Below, one piece after another: positions 1 through 9,979 of a stretch of 64,000 nt of DNA (position 1 is its first letter; the number at the start of each line of letters is the position of its first letter). The notes under the pieces are model-generated. The model was not told the DNA's origin, made no database searches, and saw only the letters and a list, made by a program, of their open reading frames with translations. Made by a program: the position numbers and the translations under genes. The stretch comes from Hetaerina americana (taxonomy: Eukaryota; Arthropoda; Insecta; Odonata; Calopterygidae): the NCBI GenBank assembly GCA_022747635.1, contig JAKTNV010000002.1, forward strand, positions 109,786,369 through 109,850,368. The letters run 5' to 3'.

Positions 1-789
1 GATGCCGGAAACCTCCGATTAATATTAACACCCGTGTGTCACACTTGGAACACCTCCCACATATCTACTGCGCGATCTTGGTTTTCCACAGTCACTCATT
101 TCATGTACGAGCAAAATGCCCGACGAGCACAGAGAGAAAGAAATTTGGCATTGCCAAGGCCCAGGTCACTTCGGGTCATTAAAAATAAATGGCCGAAAAG
201 TGATATTTAACAAACTTAGTAGTTAGATACGTCGAAAATGTCACGGGAGTATTCCGATCCACTAAAAAGCTTGGATCCAATATTTCCAAAATTTCAAAAC
301 ATTCACAGAAGATCAACCTTTCAGACAAGACATCTCTCTGTCGCGTTCTCAAATTTCTGAGATTTACAAAAAACATATTCTCAGCAAAAATTGGTACCGC
401 AAACAATAAATACGAATGGCGAACAGTTATTTCTAATATCACTTTCGTTAAACCTCTCTCTAAACATCGACAGCTGATTCCATTCGATAGTTCCAATGAA
501 TAATGGAAACTCGCTTTCTGACCCGCCAACATCTGATTTCTCAATTCTGTATTCTCCATTCGCATTTGAGTCATCTTCGGTCAAATTAGCTGCCAACATC
601 AAGAAGAAAAATCACCACAACGAATTAAATTATAGAAACTAAGATAGAGAGTGGAACACAAGAAATACATTAACATCATGGTTTAAAACAGGGCGTAAGG
701 CCAACAACAGACCAAGAAAGTCACGGGTGACGACTGTGTTCGAAGAAACGCACAAGGCAAGCAATATTGTATCACTTAAGTAAAAATTG
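1..789. other. no recognisable gene
   Basis: AT-rich single-copy-looking DNA. A 131-codon minus-strand frame lies at 179-574 but has no family motif, no splice context and no compositional support, so it is not called. I see nothing else here. Confidence 0.5.
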
Positions 790-934
790 CCAATGTATCT
801 TTCCACTGAATTATTTATTAGGTACGACTAGTATTGACGCATCCGTCGGCGTCATCCACAGGTAACCCGAGGATGACGCCGATGCGTCTAAACTAGTCGT
901 ATCTAATAAATAATTCAGTGGAAAGATACATTGG
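790..934. repeat. foldback repeat, arms of about 65 nt
   Basis: The left arm (790-857) and right arm (871-934) are inverted copies of each other with a few mismatches and a loop of about 13 nt. Each arm, read toward its outer end, contains a small hairpin (GACGC...GCGTC) followed by (A)AAACTAGTCGTA or a variant. A single-arm relative lies at 29886-29950 on the minus strand. No clear target-site duplication is visible. It could be a MITE, a snapback repeat, or two head-to-head copies of a small element. Confidence 0.8.
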
Positions 935-1960
935 AAACTTTAACTTCAGGGATAATGGATTACCGCAAAGTTAAGCCTAAAAACATCGAATATAATATTC
1001 TTTACTCCCAGGGTCAGCAGGTATGAAACAGGGTACGAACATGTCGGAGCTAAATGGGTTTAAGGGCAGACTAGCATGGGAGAAATAGTCGAAGGATTTA
1101 GTTTCCTGGTAATATATTGAAAACAACAGCATTTTTATGACTTGCCTATGACCTACTCCGAAAGAAAGAAAACGGCTCGAAGAATATGCACGAAAAACTT
1201 AAGTTTAGCTTCTCAACACAAAAACATTCCAAATAATACGAACGTCTCCGCCGACTTTCGTCACAAATATATTGATAGCACACGGAACACCCTGCATGCA
1301 TGCATAAACAATGGCGCGGCGCGTCATCAACTCACTTTTCCAACGGGACATGGACCAACACACAATTCTGCATCAACTAGCATCTACTTCCCCTCAAACA
1401 ACGAGACCAACTGTCACAATGGCCATCAACTTAAAATTCGGTACGCAATGAATGCAAACGTGCGTGGCCGAGAGCAACTCCCGAAAGTCTTGCGTCGCAA
1501 AAATAAACGGCACTTCATACACACACACACACACACACCAAAGAACGCCAATGAAGATGTCTCCAAAGCAGAAAAGAGGTGCCCACTGGAGGTTCGCACG
1601 ATCTTAATTGTGTTTCAGCTTCACCAAACAGTACACAGCTCGCTCGCTCACTCACTCACTCATGCCAAGCTTGCGGCGGTGGTGGCGGCAATAAAGTCAT
1701 TTTAAGACCGATCTCATTTTGAGGCCTTGGGAAGGCTTCGGTTTTTTCGGCATCTACCCGGCCAATGTAAGGGAGTCCCGCCCTTGTCCGATCTGCCAAT
1801 GCGATTCGTCACGCGGTTCGGATGACCAAAATGGCAAAGAGACAAAACAAGCTGACAACATAAACAAGGGGGCGAGGAAGTGGCAAGAGCCATCAAAGGA
1901 ATGAATAAACTTCAACGAAAGGTGAAACACCCAATTACCCATACGCATGCATACATACAC
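935..1960. other. no recognisable gene; short (AC)n tract
   Basis: Contains an (AC)n tract at about 1518-1537 and a CACT-type run at about 1645-1662. The plus-strand frame 1142-1705 (187 codons) is the longest open frame, but it spans the AC tract, shows no domain, and looks like chance in CpG-rich DNA. Confidence 0.4.
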
Positions 1961-2148
1961 GAGGGGTGTTCGGAAAATAACGGGAATTTTTCAATTTCGC
2001 GGGTTTGGAGAGTCCGATTGTCAATTTTTTTATTGTTATTTTGGTACACATATCCCTAAATTAGGTAAAGTAGAACATTTTGTCACAATTCAGGGGCATG
2101 TACGCCAACATAATAAAAAAATTCCCGCTATGTTCTGAACACACCCTT
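1961..2148. mobile_element. mariner-like MITE
   Basis: A short element (about 188 bp) with imperfect terminal inverted repeats of about 28 nt. The left end reads GGGTGTTCGGAAAATAACGG. The right end, reverse-complemented, reads GGGTGTGTTCAGAACATAGC. The GTTCGGAAAATAACGGGAA-type terminus resembles Tc1/mariner ends. There is no transposase inside, so it would need a transposase in trans. The exact boundary and a TA duplication are not certain. Confidence 0.65.
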
Positions 2149-3365
2149 TATGCATTTTTCGCGCACAGATAATCAGTTAAGGAACTATTTACAGCCGATC
2201 TAATGTGAATTATCAAACACCGCCGAATCCCGGTTGAGACTGAACAAGCGATTGCGAAAGATCCTTAGGCGGACTTCCTTTACGGTTCTCAACAGGGTCT
2301 TAAGAAAAGATTACGGAGAAGAGAAAGAGAAAGCCGGTCAATGATCCCTGGGTTGAGCTGTGATGGGGGACGGGGGGGAGGGGGAAACTCCCACCATTCC
2401 CTTTAAATAGTAAGCACTTTCGAGAGCAGTGAATTCTACGTTATGATATTTATAGGAGCAGCTGTGAACGTTTCACACATTACTTCCTAACATCAAAAAA
2501 AGGGGGGGTGGGGGTTCCCACGCATACCACGGGGGAGGGCTTATCGACAAAGCTCACTGTATTTCGTTCCTCCAAGTAACATTAAAGAGTTTTCCATTTT
2601 TACGAAGAATTTGATGGAAACTTAGAATTTTCCCAAGAGCACGTTGGAGAGGAGTCGCATCATTTCGATGAGCAATCGGAAGCTTTTAACAAAAACCCGA
2701 CCATTAGGACATGCATCAACTTCCACATCCATGTAATTAAAATATAAACTCACCCCTTTTCAATCAAACATCTAGTAGTTTACTTTTCCATCAAAGAAGC
2801 GATTAATGCAACCCAGTCAGACTTCGTGCACACCCGAGAAATATCTTGTCTCTCAGAAAGAGACGCGAAGTCCTTCAATCACTGGTCAACTGCTCCTGGA
2901 TCAGATCGATATCAACATTGACCCTAAAAATATTGGAATGGAAGCAGCCAGAAAATACGATGCCACCCGTGAATTCGCCACAAGAATAATATGCCTTCTG
3001 GCGTAACATATGAAAAAGCTGACCGCAACAACACATTAATGAGGGGTCCAACGTTTAAGATTTCCATTGGATAAGAATACAAAAAAATATTGATTCGAAT
3101 GAATAAGAACGGAGTCAAAAAAATGATAAATTAACTGCGGCGGAAGTATGTGACCGAGATTCGGGGTCAGAATTGGGAAGCGTGGATGCTAATTGAAAAT
3201 GAATATAAATATATGGGCAGGTGTCCCCCCGAGCATTAGCATGACTCTCGTCGTGAATTACATGGAAACAGAGTATCATCAATAGGTAGCTAAATCTTGC
3301 GCCGCTCGGATGTGTCTTATTAATTCATATAAGGCGAGATGAAACGCAAGAATTCTCTGCCACAT
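2149..3365. other. no recognisable gene
   Basis: Intergenic-looking DNA with two G-rich runs (about 2364-2385 and 2500-2515). No coding frame longer than 66 codons and no repeat I can match elsewhere in the window. Confidence 0.4.
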
Positions 3366-3425
3366 ATCTACAAAAATACCCCGCGATCCACCAAGAAGGT
3401 GTGTGGCAGGGGGTGCAAGCATCAG
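3366..3425 (-). mobile_element. solitary 3' end of a LINE (family X)
   Basis: Read on the minus strand, this is the same small hairpin plus 3'-terminal motif (CCACAC.../GTGTGTGGC then CGGGGTAT..TAGATATGTG) that follows reverse-transcriptase remnants at 28550, 32790 and 58925. No RT sequence is attached, as expected for a heavily 5'-truncated LINE copy. Confidence 0.5.
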
Positions 3426-4339
3426 GTAAGGGATTAGAGAAGATAAGGGAGAGGAAGGGAAAAATATTCGCTAAAGAACCCCAAATAACGAGCAAATTTA
3501 TATGGATGCTGGTGGAAGACTTTGTTCAAAAGAGTGTCAATTTCACCCAACAAAAAGAGTTTTTGTTAAACGAAAGAGGAGCGAATAAAAATGAACGACA
3601 ATCATTTATACGAGAGACCTCCACCACTCCAAGACAGGTCATGCTGAACTTGAGAGAAAGTGAGAAGGGGGAATTCTGTTATTTTATGGACGTGCAACTC
3701 ATGGTACGAATTGTCTAGATGCAGAGAGGTATTTACCACCTGTACGAAGTTCGCCATGGTATAATCACCTCCACGCAGATTGGGTGCGATCTGCGTAGAG
3801 TGTAGAGCTAAGGTGCGATCTTTTTCAACGAGGTGGACAGTGAAACAGTCATCGATAAACTTTGTAGTATCACAAATCACATGGAGCAGAACTGTAGTAT
3901 AATTACTTCAACTAGAATTACATGCGACAATATAGCCCAATTGAAAACATATGCGACAACGGCAGTCGAAATGCATACATTTATAAATAAATGGCTTTTA
4001 ATAAACCACGCAAAAACAGATTAAAAAATAATGAAAATCGTTCGAAAACATTTCGGCCGTCGTCCAACTTACACGATGTCATTGCAGAATGTATTCATAA
4101 TTGAGACGCGAACCAACTCAACTGACGCGAAATATTTCAGAGTCGTTTGTGCTCGCACACTTAGAAATAATTAAAAACGGACATTGGCAAACGAGACTCC
4201 AGGATGAAAAATATTGCCAAAAAAAACAAGAAAAACATAAACACCATTCAATTGTATTCACCTTTTCGCGTCCTCCCGAATCTTCCCCTTCCTCCCCCTT
4301 ATCTAGCCCAAGGCCCCTCCTCACACTCTAGAAATAGCG
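3426..4339. other. no recognisable gene
   Basis: Only short frames (up to about 105 codons), without motifs. AT-rich. Confidence 0.35.
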
Positions 4340-4640
4340 ACGGGGGGATGGAGGATGAAAGGGAGGGGCCATGGGGGGGGGGGGCGAGAGGTGGCCGGAG
4401 AGGAGGGCCGGCGGGAAGACAGGAGGGAGAGGCCGTCATCAACACAGCGGCCACCTCCGAAAGAGGAAGCCGCCTACGCAACCCTTGCTGCCCCCCCCCC
4501 CCGCTCGCGAAATCACCCCCACCCCCACCTCGCGCGCCGCTCTTCTCCCCGGACGGGGTGGAAGGTGACTCCGATTGACCAACGGGAGAGGGCGCAGGGG
4601 AAGGGCGAGGGGAGGGAGACCGGAGAGTACGTAGTATGAG
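4340..4640. other. G/C-rich, CpG-dense block with poly-G and poly-C runs
   Basis: A strongly GC-rich block in otherwise AT-rich DNA. It has a run of 12 G near 4373-4384, a run of about 12 C near 4491-4502 and many CpG dinucleotides. Frames on both strands are open here only because GC-rich DNA has few stop codons. It could be a CpG-island-like promoter for an unseen gene to either side, or a simple GC-rich tract. No TATA or initiator element is convincing enough to assign a direction. Confidence 0.4.
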
Positions 4641-5949
4641 AAAGCGGGAAATCCTACGCGAGAGAAAAGAGAGCGAAAGATACTAAACGTATGAGTCAAC
4701 ATAAATCGCTGGAATAGTACACGCAAATGACTAGGTGTTTAGTTTACTAACTCATTTTCTACATCTCCCAAACTTTTTCAATATGATTTTTCTTAAGTAT
4801 AGAATATGCGAGATTCGAAATGCATACAAAAATATTACGACAGGCTACTATCTTCATCCAGAGCCGAAATTCTTACGCATCAATACAAATTGGCACATTT
4901 AACTTTTAAAATATTGCACAGTTTCTTTAAAAAAACAAGATCATGCCAACCCTCGCCGAGGGAACCCGTTCCAGCTTCAGGTCATCACTTCCAGGACAGA
5001 ACGGAGGGAAATAAAGGAGAGGGAAACATTCTACGATCACCGCGAGAATGTCAAGATGTACGGAATTAAGGGTTCGACCAAATGTCCAAATGGTTGCCGG
5101 GGAAAGCAAAATGAAGAAATCGCTCAGATTGGCTCAGACACCAGAATAGACGAAACGTGTGAATTTCACCGGACGCAAAATTACGTGCAGCATCGATTGG
5201 CATACATGGGGCTAAATCAAAGAAATGGAATAACACGGAGAAATATCAAATTAACTTTAGTTACGAGAATCCTTATTTAATAATCATCAGATTCCAATCG
5301 AAAGGGTTGACTGCAAATATCAATCCTGCCATTTCCCCATGCCAAATCTTGCTAACAATTTACCTTCACCAGTTTCTTTTTATTCGATTCATTTTTTTAG
5401 TGCAACCGTCAGCATCTTTCTACCTTTAATAAACGAACAAATTTACAGTCGCAATTTCTAAACTGGATTAAGTTAACACTGAAACGATTACAAAAGAAAA
5501 TCGATGACCAGGGTCTGGAAAAACGATATCACGGTTAGCACATGAGTCAACGGTAAATACAAACGATGTGTGACATTCCAGTCCTAGTTTTGATATTAGC
5601 ACGGCGTCAAAGTGAAAAAGAGTTGCCGTTCTCAGCAGCGGTTCATAGAAATGAGACTTGCATCACCCGTTCTTGGTTTGCTTGCTGAAATTGTTTTTAT
5701 CCTTAATGAATAAGGCGCCGTCCACGACAGTTGGCCAATAAAATTCTTAGAAAAGCCAAGCCTTTCGTTAAACGAAATAGAGAAGTTTAGAAACTATTCA
5801 AGCAAGATAAGAGAACGAAATAAATATACACAGACTGCTTTTAAGAGTGAAAAAGATTTAATAACGTGAGAGCTCTCGAGTAGAATCTTGGCAGTGGGTG
5901 GGACAGGGATCACATTCAAACACACTATCACTACACTTCCTCAGCTTAA
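4641..5949. other. no recognisable gene
   Basis: AT-rich, no motif-bearing frame, no repeat matched elsewhere in the window. Confidence 0.35.
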
Positions 5950-5953
5950 CTAT

Positions 5954-6003
<50 letters not shown>

Positions 6004-6011
6004 ATGTATAT

Positions 6012-6042
<31 letters not shown>

Positions 6043-6222
6043 CATATATATGTATACATATATACATATATATGTATACATATATACATATATATATGTA
6101 TATATATACATATATATATATATGTATATATATACATATATATGTATACATATATACATATATATGTATACATATATACATATATATATGTATATATATA
6201 TATATGTATATGTATATATATA
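5950..6222. repeat. TA / TATG / TATACA microsatellite tract
   Basis: About 270 bp of alternating TA with interspersed G and C (TATATG, TATACA units). The sequence is largely self-complementary and gives long tyrosine/isoleucine frames on both strands that are artefacts. It abuts the 3' tail of the minus-strand SINE at 6228, so it may have grown from the SINE tail. Confidence 0.9.
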
Positions 6223-6227
6223 ATATA

Positions 6228-6505
6228 AACCATAAACCCAGTAATCAACCCGAAGGTCGGTTTAGTAGATGATGGTAGAGATCACCCAGTACTAAGCCCT
6301 ATACGGCGTGTGAAAATTCACACGTCAAGGTAGGGGGGCCAGTTCCTTTCCTTGTGCCGGTTATGGTTTCCCAGGAAGACCTGGTACCCGAAAAATCACT
6401 TTAGCTTGGGTGGAGCTGCAGGTGCCCAGAGTGCCTTGCCCGGGAATCGAACTCGGCTGCTCCGGTCAGCAGCCCAACGCTCTACCCACTGGACTACCGC
6501 GACCC
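6228..6505 (-). mobile_element. tRNA-derived SINE, family A (best-kept tRNA head)
   Basis: Read on the minus strand from 6505, the head has an A-box-like segment (TAGTCCAGTGGGTAGAGCG) and a B box (GAGTTCGATTCCC), followed by a body shared with 9707, 22051 and 56472: a 'CTTCCTGGGAAACC' block, a 'TGTGAATTTCACACGCCGTA' type hairpin, and an 'ACCGACCTTCGGGTT' segment. The tail ends in GGTTTATGGTTT and runs into the TA microsatellite. It would be transcribed by RNA polymerase III and mobilised by a LINE in trans. Confidence 0.85.
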
Positions 6506-7700
6506 ACATATATACATATACATATATATATGGAGAAATTCTTCTTGTTTAAGTGCATTATATATAAATGCACCAACCGAAGTTCTGCACGTTTAATAAT
6601 TCGGAGATATGCTCATTAAAACTTTTGATGGATGATATAATTATTATTTAATAATCGGCCACCAACCAAACGACTTTCCCATGTGAAAGAAAGCTTGTAT
6701 GACACACTATTTTTACGGCTGACAGTATAAGCAATACATATGAGTACCAAAACATTATTGTTCTTGACCCACGGATGTTCCACGCAGTCATCAAAAGTAC
6801 TCTAGTTTTTCGCCCCTGAATTAATTCTTCGGGTTAGGCCTACTTGTAGAACTTATGGCATACGACTCAGGATACATACAACTAAGTCTATCGAGAAAAT
6901 AATTTTCTGATTGAAATTACAACAAAAGTTAACTGCTTTTAACAATCGACAAATCAAAAACTACCAAGAACAAAACCCGTGAACTCCTTTTAAAAAATGC
7001 GGGGCTTCTAGGAGTGCATCAAATTTTAAGCAACTAACATCTGAAAAGCTACAATTAAACTTCATCTTGAGTTCAAGGGGACAGGAATTAAACAGTTCAT
7101 TTCAATGCGCCAAGAGAAGTATATTCGAGGAAATATCCTGAAATGTGATGACGCCTGGCGGCACATGGTGTTGATGCGAGTGAACACGGAACCAGATTTC
7201 TTTGCCGAAAAGTCTGTTCCTATCACAGTGCTCGCGGCAAATGAAACTCATTGACCGAAGTGGCAGGCGTCCTACATTTTTAAGGGTAAATTACTAGAAA
7301 AGAATCAAGAAGCAAATTGAAAGAAAAAATCAGAGTAAATTGGCCACTTCATAGATTCAGGCGAATGAACGCGGAAACGCAGCTTTGGCGCAGGCCACTG
7401 CCGTTCATGTTCGTCCGACTTCGGTTATCGTAAGCCTTCAAGAGCCAAAACACCTCACGAGATACTACATTAACAATTTAAAGGCGCCAAAAAATCTCCC
7501 AACACCTTAGGTAAGTGAGAAGTACCAGTCCGGAAGCAGGCCAAATAATGTTTTATTAGTATGTGTATGCATATATATGTATGTATTTATTAATATTTTT
7601 GCCCTTGTGATCTGCTCGATTCCGCCCTCTCCACCTCTCCTGTGCACGTCTTTTATCCTTTCCTATCCGTTTTCCTTATATCTACAGCCATCTTAACGAC
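6506..7700. other. no recognisable gene
   Basis: CpG-containing intergenic-looking DNA. No motif-bearing frame. Confidence 0.35.
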
Positions 7701-7712
7701 TGTGTGTGTGTG

Positions 7713-7801
<89 letters not shown>

Positions 7802-7895
7802 CATATGTGCATACAAATATATATTCATAACATACTTATATATATAATACACACATATACATATGTGTATATATATATATATTTATATGTCCATA
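7701..7895. repeat. compound (GT)n(AT)n(GT)n microsatellite
   Basis: A (GT) run at 7701-7712, an (AT) run at about 7714-7768, a second (GT) run to about 7789, then irregular TA/CATA units to about 7890. Frames here are artefacts. Confidence 0.9.
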
Positions 7896-8471
7896 TACAT
7901 ATGTACAAAAACAAAGACGCATACACACATACATACAATCTCTTTCAGAACAGAGAAAGGAAAAACAGGAGAAATGAGCTTAAGGAAAAGCAAGAGAGAG
8001 AGAGAGGAAGCAGGCTGACGAAAGGTCGTCACCCTTCTCACGCCCACATCACTCGACAACACTCGACTACGACACGCACCTAATGCAATACCAGACCTGG
8101 TGGAAAAGAGAAGGGAAGATGAAAAGATGCGCCAGTGCCTCGTAATAATAAAAGGGCTAGCTTCGACGACACCACTTAGTGGCACAGAACGATTAACTTT
8201 ATTAAATACGCCATCAAAGTCATAAGTTTCACTGGATTGATCACCAACTGGACCATCAAATAAACAAAGTTTCCAGGAGCAAAACGGCAAATATGTTATA
8301 TTTTTCACACGCAGCGGTTACTGATGGTAATCAGGTGTAAATACGGTTTTTTTCTTTTTATGGATCCTCGGGTCTAAAACACCCACCAATATCAATGCTT
8401 ACTCACAGAAAACAATGTCAACATTTTATTCTTCTATGGGAAAAAATATGAAGACATTTCGAATAAAAATA
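7896..8471. other. no recognisable gene
   Basis: Contains a GAGA run near 7993-8008. Frames on the minus strand at 7883-8308 show no family motif. Confidence 0.35.
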
Positions 8472-9389
8472 CAGGGTTCGTCCGGAAAATAAGTGTACTG
8501 ATTTTTTCCCGCCGCTTCAGGCGCGCCCAGCACCGCTCTGACGGGCTGCGATTGGAGGGGGGTATGTTGGCAAGCGACGCTGAAAAAGGCAGTCGGCTCT
8601 GACCTGTGGTGTAGTGAGGAGCTCTGTTAACGCGAACCTCCACGCTCGACCCACGTCACGGAACGCGATGCCAAAGTTTTTGGAGCAGCGTTATTCCATC
8701 AAATTTGCGGTAAAGCTTGGGAAATCGTCTACCGAAACTGTCGGTATGATTAACCAGGCTTACGGGGAGTCAGCCATGTCCAGAAACATGATCTTTCGGT
8801 GGCACAATACGTTCGTTGAGTGCAGAGAAGAGGTCGACGACGAACCACGGCCTGGGCGCCCATCAACGACACTCACCGACGAAAATGTGCGAAAAGTTCG
8901 CGATGTACTGAACTCTGATCGTCGTCTTAGTGTTCGGATGATAGCAGAGCAGTGTAATCTTCGAAAACGAGTCGCCCGCGTCCGGCCAGCGATCAAAAAC
9001 ATCTGGCGGCTGCATCACGACAATGCGCCGTCTCACACCGCGCTTGTCGTGTCGGACTTCTTGGCCAAGCACGGCGTGGCAACGCTGCCGCACCCGCCCT
9101 ACAGCCCGGACTTGGCACCACCGGACTTCTTTCTGTTCCCGAAGATAAAGAGGAGTTTGAAAGGAACGCGATACGGGACTTTGGACGCCGTCAAAGAGGC
9201 CGTGACGACGTGTCTTCGAGAGGTTCCCGATGATGCCTTCGCGGGAGCGTTCCAGGAATGGGAACGCCGCTGGAACAAGTGTATCGACTCACAAGGGTCC
9301 TATTTTGAGGAATATTAGCTTAAGATATGTAAAAGTGTAATACATTTTTTTTCCTGAGCTCAGTACACTTATTTTCCGGACGAACCCTG
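8472..9389 (+). mobile_element. internally deleted mariner transposon with intact ends
   Basis: The element starts CAGGGTTCGTCCGGAAAATA and ends with the matching inverted sequence TATTTTCCGGACGAACCCTG. The terminal repeats match over about 30 nt, and the element is flanked by TA (8470-8471 and 9390-9391), the mariner target duplication. Its length of 918 bp is short of the roughly 1.3 kb of a complete mariner. The ends look usable in trans although the transposase inside lacks part of its catalytic core. Its GC content is much higher than the flanks, which fits a recent arrival. Confidence 0.93.
8668..9318 (+). pseudogene. mariner transposase with in-frame central deletion
   Basis: A 216-residue frame in place of the roughly 345 of a mariner transposase. 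It starts at the Met of MPKFLEQRYSIKF, the usual kind of N-terminus; an upstream in-frame ATG at 8614 would add 18 residues and is less likely. The N-terminal helix-turn-helix DNA-binding part is present (through about residue 110). The sequence then jumps to the second half of the catalytic domain: LHHDNAPSHTA and YSPDLAPPDFFLF, whose two Asp are 34 residues apart (DD34D type). The stretch with the first catalytic Asp (normally within a GDETW-like motif) is missing, so this protein cannot cut DNA. The frame stays open across the deletion, so a truncated DNA-binding protein could in principle be made. Confidence 0.9.
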
Positions 9390-9706
9390 TAAATTTACTC
9401 TAGGGTGCTGAACAGCGGTCCTCGTTCCAGGAAACTGCGTGGGATCTTGTAACAATCTTTTAGCTCTTTAGAAGGCGCAAGACAATTCCTAAAAATACTT
9501 CCTCATAAATTATACGGCGAAGAAAGCTTTCTACATAACCCAGTCTTAATTGGCGCCACATAAATCACCGTGAGTCCGTTCTCTGGAAGCTTTCAAATTG
9601 GCAGTTGATGAAGGTTAACACGTGCCAGTAGTTGAATTATTTAGACGCATTAAAACTGACACACACTGATGACGGTTGACGGATTGACCGACCATTACAA
9701 CGATAA
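9390..9706. other. no recognisable gene
   Basis: Short spacer between the mariner and a SINE. Ends with the left copy of an 8-bp direct repeat (AACGATAA, 9699-9706). Confidence 0.4.
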
Positions 9707-9979
9707 TCGCGGCGCTCCAGGACTAAAGCGTTGGACTACTGACCGGAGGGCCCGGGTTCGATTCCCGGGCAAGCCTCCCTGGGTACTTGCAGATAAACCC
9801 AAACTATGTGATTTTTCCCAAGTCTTCCTGGGAAACCATAAGCGGCACGGGGAAAAGAACTGACCCCCCTACCCTGATGTGTGAATTTCACACGCCGTAT
9901 AGGGCTTAGTACTGGTTCAACTCTACCATCACCTACCAAACCGACCTTCGGGTTAATTACTGTGTTTATGGTTTTTTAA
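9707..9979 (+). mobile_element. tRNA-derived SINE, family A
   Basis: The tRNA-like head has a B box (GGGTTCGATTCCCG) and a partial A box region (AAAGCGTTGGACTACTGACC). The body includes the CTTCCTGGGAAACC, TGTGAATTTCACACGCCG and ACCGACCTTCGGGTT blocks and a TGTGTTTATGG(T)n tail. AACGATAA flanks it on both sides (9699-9706 and 9980-9987), consistent with a short target-site duplication. Confidence 0.88.

Noticed and set aside
1142..1705. 187-codon plus-strand frame
   Set aside because: It spans an (AC)n tract, has no recognisable domain or splice context, and its composition looks like translated non-coding DNA.
5858..6272. Long frames rich in Tyr and Ile on both strands
   Set aside because: They are translations of the TA microsatellite.
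6228..6505. tRNA gene, also considered at 9707, 41160, 42130 and 52310
   Set aside because: A and B boxes are present but the cloverleaf cannot be completed and the units are dispersed with SINE bodies, so these are tRNA-derived SINEs.
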